Counted from the first letter of the stretch, positions 1-6,521 are shown. The stretch: 8,382 nucleotides of DNA from Patescibacteria group bacterium (GCA_024654605.1 JANLHH010000125.1:1-8382), one strand, 5' to 3'. The notes: generated from the sequence alone by a model not told the origin. Numbers and translations are program-made.

Positions 1-640
1 TCTTAATCTCTTCGTCAGTCCCAAACAGCGGAATCGTATTTCCGTAGCTTTTACTCATCTTTCGTCCGTCAGTTCCCGGCACTGTCTTCACTCCTTCCAG
101 AATAAGCGGTTCGGGCACTTTGAATGTGTCGCCGAATATACTATTAAATTTTTTAGCCGTGTCTCGCGCGATCTCAATATGCTGCTTTTGGTCGGCTCCC
201 GTAGGTACGACATCGGCATCCTGTATCAAGATATCAGCCGCCATAAGCAACGGGTAATCAAATGTGCCTACGTTCACTTCTTTACTCTTCGCCTCCGCAT
301 CCTTGAACGCGTGCGCGCGAGAAAGATAGGCAACGGTTGTTATGCAATTGAATACCCACGCAAGCTCGGTCACTTCCGGAACATCAGACTGGCGGAAAAT
401 GATCGTTTTTTGCGGATCCAGGCCAATCGCGAGGTAATCAAGTGCAATGTCTAAAGTATCGTTATGTAATTTTTCAACGTCGCGAACCGTTGTCAGAGCA
501 TGGTAATTGGCAATAAAAACACGCGTCTGATACGCATCCTGCAGGTCCACGAACTGCTTCAAAGCGCCGAAATAGTTGCCCACATGCAGTCTTCCCGTTG
601 GCTTCACCCCCGAAAGAAGCACTTTCTTTTCACTTTCCAT
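1..640 (-). CDS. trpS: Tryptophanyl-tRNA synthetase, C-terminal part cut off by window edge
   Basis: Cytoplasmic class I aminoacyl-tRNA synthetase that activates tryptophan with ATP and charges tRNA(Trp). The window holds 213 N-terminal residues of a protein usually about 330 long; the rest lies beyond position 1. The start reads MESEKKVLLSGVKPTGRLHV, with the HIGH-equivalent HVGN at residues 19-22. A P-x-G-A-D-Q segment, where TrpS proteins recognise substrate, precedes the helix QHIEIARDTAKKF. The KMSKS catalytic loop is intact at residues 194-198. TyrRS, the nearest relative, is less likely because PTGRLHVGNY and GADQ(K)QHIEIARD are TrpS-like. The ATG at 640 is the only sensible start, since the next in-frame candidate, GTG at codon 7, leads directly into the conserved LLSGVKPTG strand. 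It lies 50 bases after the kinase gene and seems to have its own promoter. A perfect AAGGAGGT abuts the ATG with no spacer, which is odd. Confidence 0.97.
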   Translation of the reverse strand, partial: MESEKKVLLSGVKPTGRLHVGNYFGALKQFVDLQDAYQTRVFIANYHALTTVRDVEKLHNDTLDIALDYLAIGLDPQKTIIFRQSDVPEVTELAWVFNCITTVAYLSRAHAFKDAEAKSKEVNVGTFDYPLLMAADILIQDADVVPTGADQKQHIEIARDTAKKFNSIFGDTFKVPEPLILEGVKTVPGTDGRKMSKSYGNTIPLFGTDEEIK

Positions 641-676
641 ACCTCCTTATCATAGCAAAGAAATAGACGTTATCAA
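641..676 (-). promoter_or_regulatory. Probable trpS promoter with extended -10, near-leaderless
   Basis: On the minus strand, TTGATA (676-671, one mismatch to TTGACA) is followed after 16 bases by TATGAT (654-649, one mismatch to TATAAT). The bases just before the -10 are TGC, an extended -10 signature. The predicted transcription start is near 642, two bases before the ATG at 640. The stretch between -10 and ATG is exactly AAGGAGGT (648-641), a perfect anti-SD complement with zero spacing to the ATG. If the start is as predicted, that sequence would be mostly untranscribed. Prediction from sequence only. Confidence 0.6.
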
Positions 677-690
677 ATCCCGCCTTAATA

Positions 691-2292
691 CTATACCCCC
701 GGCAATTCCATATAAACCGTCGTTCCCTTCCCTTCTCCCGCTGATTCGGCCCAAATGCGCCCCTTGTGCGCTTTCACGATCTCCTGGGCGAGATACAGTC
801 CGATACCCGATCCGTTCGTGTGAATTTTGCCGCTGTTGTCGGCGCGGTTGAATTTCCCAAACATCTCATCCTTGAACTTCTCCGCAAAGCCGACGCCGGT
901 GTCCTGCACCACAAAGAGCACCGTGTTGCGTTCCTTGTTTTTTGAAATTGATACAATAATATCCCCTTTCGGTGTAAATTTTATCGCGTTGTCAATAACG
1001 TTAAGAATCACTTGGCGTATCTTCCCCTCATCAGCTTGCACATAGTTTTCTTTTTCATGATCCGCTTTGAAAACAAGTGAGAGCTTTGTTTCATCCATAT
1101 TCGGCCTTAGCTCATCAATAATTTTTCGGGTCAAGACTTTGATGCCTACCGGCACAAAATGATATTCCATCCGGCCTTGTTCAATGCGCGCCACATTAAG
1201 AAAATCTTCCACGACATTGATTAGGTTTTGGCTTGAAGTGGATATTTTACGTATCGGATCAATTATTTTTTCGGATATTTTCCCGTACGATCCTTCTAAA
1301 AGCAAAGACGCGTAACCCTTGATAGCCGTGAGGGGGCTGCGCAACTGATGTGAAGCGATTGAAACAAATTCGGATTTTTGCTCATCCAGTAATTTGAGCC
1401 GTTCGTTCGCTTTTTTGAGGTCCTTCGCCAAAAGTTCTGTCCGTTCTCTTGCTGAAACCTCTCCATGAACGCTCCGAATAAGAAAAATTCCAAATACGAC
1501 CGTTGCCGTGAAAGTGATACCGGTTATCATCCAATCTCGTAAAGTTTCCGACAAAAGAAATCGGGTGAAGATAAAGATCCACAGTATGAACGTGAAAAAT
1601 TCGGTTGTGATGATTTTTGCGTTAAAAAGACTGTATCGCGCCGCGGCATATCCCCAAAACAATAATCCAACGCTCACCAAAAAATTGCCATACGGATATA
1701 TGGGGATGTTGTACCACAAGAAAAAGTTTGTTGCCCCTCCGCCAAAACCGATAATGGATCCCCATAATAAAAATAAATATTGACTCTTTCTGGTTTTATC
1801 AACAATGGTAAAGTACTTATTGAAAAGAAAAATGGTAGACACGAGAACACTGGCCACATAGGTTGCAATATAGGTGGCATATGTCGCCCCTGCTTCCGGC
1901 CAATGTAAAAAGAATGATTTAGCACCAACGGCGGTGATGACAGATTCAGGAAATAGAGCCAGCGAGCCTAGTACGATGGCCGAAAAAAAATAGAAAAAAT
2001 ACGACAAATACCGCCAGAGTTTCTCTAGTTCAAGCAAGCGCACGATCCAGTGAAAATACAAAGGCGGGATAAAAATAGATCCGACGGTAAAAAATTTTAT
2101 CCAAAACAATGCGTCACTCAAGGTATCAGCAGACAACCATCTCCAATAACTTAAAGACCAAACGGCAATTGACACGCTAAAAAGCGTAAAGAGTTGGTTC
2201 TCAAATGAGTGCCTGTTCTTGAGAAACACGAACGCACCGATAATAAGTGCGACAATACCATTAATAAGTCCAAAAACAGCAAATATTTCCAT
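691..2292 (-). CDS. Multi-pass membrane sensor histidine kinase
   Basis: Two-component sensor kinase of 533 residues, expected to autophosphorylate on histidine and pass phosphate to an unseen response regulator. About seven hydrophobic segments (roughly 3-24, 33-50, 61-82, 97-114, 139-158, 172-193, 203-218) look like a 7TM sensor region. Two more (about 232-247 and 255-273) give around nine. A coiled-coil-like linker (278-305) leads to the HisKA helix with phosphoacceptor His315 in SHQLRSPLTA. The HATPase domain has its N box (Asn431, Asn435 in NVIDNAIKFT), G1 box DTGVGF (464-469), an F-box-like KFNRAD and G2 box GSGIGLYLA (494-502). All catalytic motifs are intact, so it should be active. 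No PAS, HAMP or receiver domain is visible and no response regulator lies nearby, so the signal is unknown. The ATG at 2292 has no clear Shine-Dalgarno sequence; the T run of the upstream terminator lies just before it. Confidence 0.93.
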   Translation of the reverse strand: MEIFAVFGLINGIVALIIGAFVFLKNRHSFENQLFTLFSVSIAVWSLSYWRWLSADTLSDALFWIKFFTVGSIFIPPLYFHWIVRLLELEKLWRYLSYFFYFFSAIVLGSLALFPESVITAVGAKSFFLHWPEAGATYATYIATYVASVLVSTIFLFNKYFTIVDKTRKSQYLFLLWGSIIGFGGGATNFFLWYNIPIYPYGNFLVSVGLLFWGYAAARYSLFNAKIITTEFFTFILWIFIFTRFLLSETLRDWMITGITFTATVVFGIFLIRSVHGEVSARERTELLAKDLKKANERLKLLDEQKSEFVSIASHQLRSPLTAIKGYASLLLEGSYGKISEKIIDPIRKISTSSQNLINVVEDFLNVARIEQGRMEYHFVPVGIKVLTRKIIDELRPNMDETKLSLVFKADHEKENYVQADEGKIRQVILNVIDNAIKFTPKGDIIVSISKNKERNTVLFVVQDTGVGFAEKFKDEMFGKFNRADNSGKIHTNGSGIGLYLAQEIVKAHKGRIWAESAGEGKGTTVYMELPGV

Positions 2293-2295
2293 ATT

Positions 2296-2335
2296 AAAAA
2301 AAGCCCTATATGCATAGTATATAATGCATATAGGG
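2296..2335 (-). terminator. Rho-independent terminator of the methyltransferase gene
   Basis: On the minus strand, CCCTATATGCAT (2335-2324) and ATGCATATAGGG (2315-2304) form a perfect 12-bp stem around an 8-base loop. One C and seven T residues follow (2302-2296). The hairpin begins five bases after the methyltransferase stop codon. The plus strand lacks a T run after the stem, so it should work in one direction. The stem is AT-rich apart from the CCC/GGG base, so efficiency is uncertain. Confidence 0.8.
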
Positions 2336-2344
2336 ACTTCTCAA
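2316..2344 (-). promoter_or_regulatory. Probable histidine kinase promoter embedded in upstream terminator
   Basis: Minus strand TTGAGA (2344-2339, one mismatch to TTGACA), a 17-base spacer, then TATACT (2321-2316, one mismatch to TATAAT). The -35 overlaps the TGA stop of the methyltransferase gene, and the -10 occupies the loop of its terminator hairpin. The predicted start near 2309 gives a leader of about 17 bases with no evident SD sequence. The boxes and spacing are good, but no expression data are available. Confidence 0.6.
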
Positions 2345-3258
2345 GTATTTTTGTTGGCAACTGCCAGTCCGTGAATAAGAAAAGGTTCATAAAAGATCGT
2401 GCAATCCTTCGGATGAAACCCTCCCTCTAAAAGAACTTCTGCCATTTGGCATCTACTTCTGTACACCATCGCCCAGTTCACGATGTCCGTCACAAATTCT
2501 CTTTCTGGGTTATCATTCACATTACAAGTAATGAGCGCTCCGTTTCCCGCAAGAGAATCATATAGAGCGCTCACCAACTGTATTGCTTCCGGTTGGTGAA
2601 AATAATCAAGAAGTCCTACCATTTCGATAATGTCAGGCTTCCAACCGTTGCAATATTTACTGACATCTCGCACATCCGCCCTGACAAGTTCTACCGAGCT
2701 ACTTACTCCGAATTCCAAAGCAAGCCCCTTGCTGTAATCCAGAGCCGATCTGCTTATGTCAACAAGTCTTACTTCAACGGCGCTACCAAGCAACTTAAGT
2801 TCAGCAATGGCTTCTATAACCGCCCTAGCCGAACCGGAAGCGACAGAGAGTATTCGTATCTTTTGCGAAGAACCATTCATTCTTTCTTGGATCGCGTTTC
2901 TGAGCTCCTTTTTTGTTAACGCGAGCCTGTTCCTGAGCGCCCCCGCATTGATAACACTCGACTCCCAGAAAGAAGAGATCAGTTTTTCCTTGGCGCCCAC
3001 GATGGGTTGCTTGTAGTACTGATACATCAACTCTAGAGACTTGTATGTCTTTGAAGTTTCTCGGATCGCTTTCGTATGATCGTTAGACGACACGAAAATC
3101 CACTTGCAGAGATTTTTCGGAAGCAGGTTGATGAACGGAAGCCAAAAGAAATAAAAATAAATTTTCTTGAGAAATCCGTGTTTTTCGTAAGTCTTGTCGT
3201 TTTCAATGACAACTCTCACGTCTTCGCATTTACCACACTGACAATAGACCGAATTCAT
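2341..3258 (-). CDS. Class I SAM-dependent methyltransferase, substrate unknown
   Basis: A 305-residue protein whose C-terminal two thirds read as a Rossmann-fold methyltransferase. Motif I is ILSVASGSAR (136-145), where SAM would bind. The acidic residue after strand 2 is Asp167 in LVDIS, the next conserved acid is in RADVRD (193-198), and strand 4 is DIIEMVGLLDYF (209-220). The motif I wording and the upstream FWESSVINAGALRNRL helix remind me of the poorly characterised Methyltransf_20 group (PF12147), but I cannot confirm this. The first 90 residues are separate: a Cys cluster C-x-C-x-x-C at 6-11, which could bind metal, then a strongly aromatic stretch at 31-56 that may associate with membrane. 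The ATG at 3258 is supported by GGGAGGG about nine bases upstream. It is a single-gene unit with its own promoter and terminator. Substrate and role are unknown. Confidence 0.75.
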   Translation of the reverse strand: MNSVYCQCGKCEDVRVVIENDKTYEKHGFLKKIYFYFFWLPFINLLPKNLCKWIFVSSNDHTKAIRETSKTYKSLELMYQYYKQPIVGAKEKLISSFWESSVINAGALRNRLALTKKELRNAIQERMNGSSQKIRILSVASGSARAVIEAIAELKLLGSAVEVRLVDISRSALDYSKGLALEFGVSSSVELVRADVRDVSKYCNGWKPDIIEMVGLLDYFHQPEAIQLVSALYDSLAGNGALITCNVNDNPEREFVTDIVNWAMVYRSRCQMAEVLLEGGFHPKDCTIFYEPFLIHGLAVANKNT

Positions 3259-3316
3259 CGGTAATTCCCTCCCAGATAAGACTGTTTAAGAACGGTAGTT
3301 ACAAATATCTTCTTAC

Positions 3317-3344
3317 AGAATACCTTAAAATATGTGTAAGTCAA
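3317..3344 (-). promoter_or_regulatory. Probable promoter of the methyltransferase gene
   Basis: Minus strand TTGACT (3344-3339, five of six to consensus), a 16-base spacer and TATTCT (3322-3317, four of six). The predicted start near 3310 leaves a leader of about 50 bases ending in a good SD (GGGAGGG). The gap 3259-3359 holds nothing else I recognise, and I see no terminator for dnaJ in it. Confidence 0.45.
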
Positions 3345-3359
3345 GTTCCCGCACTAGTA

Positions 3360-4427
3360 CTATATCCCCTCTTTCTTCAATTCTTCAACGAGAGCTTTTG
3401 CTTTTTTTGATAATTTTTTAGGAAGTTCAATATTGAGATGAACAAGAAGGTCACCGCGTTTGTTGTTCCCTGTCGGTATGCCTTTGCCCTTCACTCGCAA
3501 CACTTCTCCTAAAGTACTGCCGGGTGGGATCGTAACAGTAGTGTTTCCCTCCAAGGTTACGATATTTTGCTCTATGCCCAAAAGCGCGTCAGACAACTTG
3601 ATGTTTAGATCCATATGTAAATTTTCCCCTTCGCGCCAAAAGACGGGGTGCGCGCTCACGCGTATCTTAATATACAGATCTCCGCTCAAACCTCTCGCTA
3701 TCGCCTCCCCTTTTCCGGACAAACGAATAACTTCCCCGTCTCTGATACCGGGAGGGATGTGAATAAGCGCTTCATACTCTCCTTTTGCCACGCAATAACC
3801 TTTGCATGCGGAACACTTTTCTTCGGGAACTTGCCCGGAACCAAAACAGGCGCCGCATTCGCGTACTGTGTTAAACGCACCAAAAAAAGATTTCTTTACC
3901 TCATTGAATCTTCCTTTGCCATTACAAATATCGCATACCTTCATCTTTGAATTCTCCTTGCCTCCCGATCCTTTACATGTTTTGCACACCGAGGTCTTCG
4001 TGATCAATATATTTCGCTGTACTCCAAAGATAGACTCTTTGAAAGGAATTTCAATATCAATGGAAATATCCCGGCCGCGCTTTGTCTGCGTGCCGGCTCC
4101 TTGATATGCGCCGCCAAAGAATTCACTGAAGATATCACCAAGATCAAATTCAACTCCTCCAAAACCTTGGGCGGCATTACCAAATCCTGAAAACCCTTGA
4201 TTCCCTCCGCCGGCGTTGTTGAACGCATGGCCGTAGGTGTCGTATTCCGCGCGTTTTTGCTTATTGGAAAGCACTTGGTACGCTTCGTTCACTTCCTTGA
4301 ACTTGAGCTCATCACCGCCACTTTTGTCAGGGTGGTATTTATGCGCAAGCTTTCGGAAGGCTTTTTTGATGTCCTCCGGTGAAGCTTTGTGCTCAACGCC
4401 TAAAATTTTGTAATAGTCCTTCTTCAT
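3360..4427 (-). CDS. dnaJ: Chaperone protein DnaJ (Hsp40)
   Basis: Co-chaperone that binds unfolded clients and stimulates the ATPase of DnaK. Starting at the ATG at 4427 it has 355 residues (E. coli 376). Order: J domain 1-65 with the catalytic HPD at 32-34; a Gly/Phe-rich linker about 72-112; a zinc domain 148-212; then the two beta-sandwich client-binding domains and a basic C-terminal helix. The four zinc motifs are CKTCKGSG (148), CDICNGKG (165), CGACFGSG (191) and CSACKGYC (205). The fourth has Cys where the consensus has its last Gly, but all eight ligand cysteines remain. An in-frame GTG at 4445 would add MLYNEY. I prefer the ATG because MKKDYYKILGV is the usual DnaJ start and the extension overlaps a perfect -10 box. 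This is full type I DnaJ rather than CbpA, which lacks the zinc domain. Confidence 0.97.
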   Translation of the reverse strand: MKKDYYKILGVEHKASPEDIKKAFRKLAHKYHPDKSGGDELKFKEVNEAYQVLSNKQKRAEYDTYGHAFNNAGGGNQGFSGFGNAAQGFGGVEFDLGDIFSEFFGGAYQGAGTQTKRGRDISIDIEIPFKESIFGVQRNILITKTSVCKTCKGSGGKENSKMKVCDICNGKGRFNEVKKSFFGAFNTVRECGACFGSGQVPEEKCSACKGYCVAKGEYEALIHIPPGIRDGEVIRLSGKGEAIARGLSGDLYIKIRVSAHPVFWREGENLHMDLNIKLSDALLGIEQNIVTLEGNTTVTIPPGSTLGEVLRVKGKGIPTGNNKRGDLLVHLNIELPKKLSKKAKALVEELKKEGI

Positions 4428-4433
4428 ATATTC

Positions 4434-4439
4434 ATTATA
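4434..4439 (-). promoter_or_regulatory. Consensus -10 box placing dnaJ transcript start at its ATG
   Basis: Minus strand TATAAT (4439-4434) matches the sigma70 -10 consensus exactly. Six bases (GAATAT) separate it from the A of the ATG at 4427, which is where a transcript would be expected to start. No -35 is convincing at 15-18 bases upstream (best CTTTCT or TTTCTT), and no SD lies before the ATG. The region is AT-rich, so a chance match is possible. Confidence 0.4.
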
Positions 4440-4479
4440 TAACACATTTCCCGTAAAGAAAGAACCGCGGGTCTATTTG

Positions 4480-4517
4480 ATTACGAAAAGGCGGGCTAAT
4501 ACCCACCTTTTCGTAAT
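4480..4517 (-). terminator. Symmetric intrinsic terminator after dnaK
   Basis: The arms at 4517-4502 and 4495-4480 pair over 16 bp around a six-base loop; in the minus-strand RNA the single imperfect pair is a G-U wobble. The core is GGTGGG-TATTAG-CCCGCC, flanked by AAAA on the 5' side and TTTT on the 3' side, the usual form of an intrinsic terminator that can act in both directions. It starts 25 bases after the dnaK stop and lies upstream of the dnaJ -10 box, so dnaK and dnaJ may be largely separate units. Confidence 0.75.
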
Positions 4518-4542
4518 TATGTATGGTTCTCTTTCCGGTTAC

Positions 4543-6450
4543 TTACCCTTGTTTTTCTTCGTCTTTGTCCGGCTTCTCTTCAAACTTCGCATCCCTCACA
4601 TTTCCTTCTTTCGCACTATTCCCTCCACCCTTCTCATCTCCCTGTTGTGCGCTCTTGGCGAGATGTTCCCCAATCTTTTGCATTTCCGTAGAAAGCGCTT
4701 CGGTTGAGGTCTTTATCGCTTCAAGATTATCCTTCTCCTTCATTTCGCGCAGTGTTTTTATTTTTTCTTCAATGCTTACTTTTAGTTCCTCCGGAATTTT
4801 GCCGGCGCTATCTTTAAGCGCTTTTTCTGCCGTGTATGTCATTTGTTCGGCAATGTTTTTCGCTTCGATCACTTCTTTTTTCTGTTTATCCTCCGCCGCA
4901 TGCACTTCCGCCTCCGTCTTCATTCGCTCAATATCCTGCTCGGAGAGGCCGGAGCTTGCCTCAATACGAATGGACTGCTCTTTGTTCGTTGTTTTATCTT
5001 TTGCTTTCACGTTCAATATGCCGTTTGCGTCCACATCAAACATCACTTCCACTTGCGGCATGCCACGCGGTGAAGGCGGAATACCGTCCAGAATAAACCG
5101 TCCAAGACTCTTGTTATCTGCGGCTAATGGACGTTCTCCTTGTACGATATGGATCTCAACCGATGTCTGGTTATCGGCAGCCGTTGAAAAAATTTGCGAT
5201 TTGGACGCGGGGATAGTGGTGTTTCTTTCTATCAGTTTTGTCGCGACGCCGCCCATAGTCTCAATACCCAAGGAAAGCGGTATGACATCAAGCAGAAGAA
5301 TATCTTTTACGTCTCCTTGTAAAATACCTGCTTGGATCGCCGCGCCGAGCGCCACCACCTCATCGGGGTTGATGGATTTGTTCGGCTCCTTGCCAAACAA
5401 CTCTTTCACCGCACTCTGAATAGCAGGCATGCGCGTCTGGCCTCCCACCAAGAGAATCTCATGTATATCGGAAATGCCAAATGATGATGCTTCCAGCGCG
5501 CGCTTGGTGATCGTGATTGATTTATCAATGAATTCCCGTGCGAGTTCTTCAAGTTTTGCGCGGCTTAGTTTCAACAGGAGATGCCGTGGTCCGGATGCAT
5601 CCGAAGTGATGAACGGAATGTTAATTTCTGTTTCCGGCGTGGTGGAAAGCTCGTGTTTCGCTTTTTCTGCCGCTTCTTTGAGGCGCTGGAGCGCCAGCAC
5701 ATCTTTGGTAATATCAATACCCGATTCTTTTTTAAATTCGTCAGCAATCCACGTGATGACCTTCTGATCAATATCCTCGCCGCCCATGTGAACATCGCCA
5801 TCTGTTGACTTCACTTCTATCACGTCATCGCCCACCTCAAGCACAGAAACATCAAACGTACCGCCGCCAAAGTCGTACACAACAATTTTCTCATCCTTCT
5901 TCTTATTAAATCCGTAAGCGAGTGCCGCCGCTGTGGGCTCATTGATGATCCTCTTTACGTCAAATCCCGCTATCTTTCCGGCATCTTTTGTCGCTTTTCG
6001 CTGGTCGTCGTTAAAATACGCAGGCACGGTAATAACCGCCTCGGTGATCGTCTCGCCGAGCTTCGCTTCAGCGTCATGTTTGAATTTCTGCAACACCATG
6101 GCGGAGATCTCCTCCGGGCGATAGAATTTGTCTCCCATCTTTACCTTCACACCGCCATTGTCTCCCTCTTCAATAGTAAATGGAGATGTTTTGATATCCC
6201 GCTGCACGCCTGCATCGCTCCATTTGTGCCCAATAAGACGTTTAATACCAAACAAGGTGTTGGTAGGATTGGTTACCGCCTGTCTTTTCGCAATGAGCCC
6301 CACAAGGCGTTCATTGGATTTGGACAGGGCGATTACGGACGGCGTCGTGCGCGCGCCTTCCGTGTTTTCTATGATGGTCGGTTCTCCCCCTGAGACAACC
6401 GCCATTGCCGAATTTGTTGTTCCTAGATCAATTCCTAATATTTTACTCAT
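4543..6450 (-). CDS. dnaK: Molecular chaperone DnaK (Hsp70)
   Basis: ATP-dependent Hsp70 that binds exposed hydrophobic segments of proteins, working in the cytoplasm with DnaJ and GrpE, both encoded beside it. Its 635 residues match the usual length (E. coli 638). The nucleotide-binding domain has phosphate loop 1 IDLGTTNS (7-14), phosphate loop 2 VYDFGGGTFDVS (191-202) and the adenosine motif LLVGGQTRMP (333-342). The interdomain linker VKDILLLDV (381-389) is followed by PLSLGIET and the beta-sandwich substrate domain to about 500. A helical lid and a charged, disordered tail ending KPDKDEEKQG complete it; the tail keeps a bacterial DAKFEE-type motif. No truncation or missing residue was noticed. 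The ATG at 6450 directly precedes the conserved MSKILGIDLGTTNS, but no good SD is visible before it. It has a strong promoter of its own and no CIRCE element. Confidence 0.99.
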   Translation of the reverse strand: MSKILGIDLGTTNSAMAVVSGGEPTIIENTEGARTTPSVIALSKSNERLVGLIAKRQAVTNPTNTLFGIKRLIGHKWSDAGVQRDIKTSPFTIEEGDNGGVKVKMGDKFYRPEEISAMVLQKFKHDAEAKLGETITEAVITVPAYFNDDQRKATKDAGKIAGFDVKRIINEPTAAALAYGFNKKKDEKIVVYDFGGGTFDVSVLEVGDDVIEVKSTDGDVHMGGEDIDQKVITWIADEFKKESGIDITKDVLALQRLKEAAEKAKHELSTTPETEINIPFITSDASGPRHLLLKLSRAKLEELAREFIDKSITITKRALEASSFGISDIHEILLVGGQTRMPAIQSAVKELFGKEPNKSINPDEVVALGAAIQAGILQGDVKDILLLDVIPLSLGIETMGGVATKLIERNTTIPASKSQIFSTAADNQTSVEIHIVQGERPLAADNKSLGRFILDGIPPSPRGMPQVEVMFDVDANGILNVKAKDKTTNKEQSIRIEASSGLSEQDIERMKTEAEVHAAEDKQKKEVIEAKNIAEQMTYTAEKALKDSAGKIPEELKVSIEEKIKTLREMKEKDNLEAIKTSTEALSTEMQKIGEHLAKSAQQGDEKGGGNSAKEGNVRDAKFEEKPDKDEEKQG

Positions 6451-6463
6451 ATATTTGATGTGC

Positions 6464-6503
6464 TATGTTAAAAAATACTCATAGACGGATATTTTATAAC
6501 ATA
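6464..6503. repeat. 40-bp inverted repeat across the dnaK promoter, possible operator
   Basis: The left arm TATGTTAAAAAATA (6464-6477) and right arm TATTTTATAACATA (6490-6503) are inverted copies matching at 13 of 14 positions, separated by 12 bases. The right arm contains the dnaK -10 box, and the predicted transcription start falls in the spacer. That is a typical place for a repressor operator. The sequence is unlike CIRCE (TTAGCACTC with a 9-base gap). The AT-rich composition raises the chance of a fortuitous palindrome. Confidence 0.45.
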
Positions 6504-6521
6504 TATTATTTATTTTGTAAA
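6493..6521 (-). promoter_or_regulatory. Strong sigma70-like dnaK promoter
   Basis: Minus strand TTTACA (6521-6516, one mismatch to TTGACA), a 17-base spacer, then TATAAA (6498-6493, one mismatch to TATAAT). The three bases before the -10 are TGT, an extended -10 signature. The predicted start near 6486 leaves a leader of about 36 bases. The boxes are of the housekeeping type, so heat induction, if present, would need a repressor. The -10 lies within one arm of the inverted repeat at 6464-6503. Confidence 0.65.

Noticed and set aside
3351..3366. Short palindrome TAGTACTA at the dnaJ stop as a terminator
   Set aside because: Only eight bases, no loop and no T run following on the minus strand.
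4428..4445. GTG start at 4445 extending DnaJ by six residues (MLYNEY)
   Set aside because: The extension is outside the conserved J domain, overlaps a perfect TATAAT box and lacks an SD; the ATG at 4427 gives the standard DnaJ N-terminus.
4424..4447. Seven-codon upstream ORF (ATG at 4447) whose TGA overlaps the dnaJ ATG
   Set aside because: Translational coupling is possible, but there is no SD, the ORF is tiny and it lies over the -10 box, so chance is the simplest explanation.
4523..5419. 298-residue plus-strand open frame opposite dnaK
   Set aside because: Low-complexity Ser/Phe-rich product lying wholly antisense to the conserved dnaK coding sequence; an open frame caused by dnaK codon bias, not a gene.
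6128..6484. 118-residue plus-strand open frame over the dnaK 5' end
   Set aside because: Antisense shadow of the DnaK nucleotide-binding domain with no recognisable protein features.
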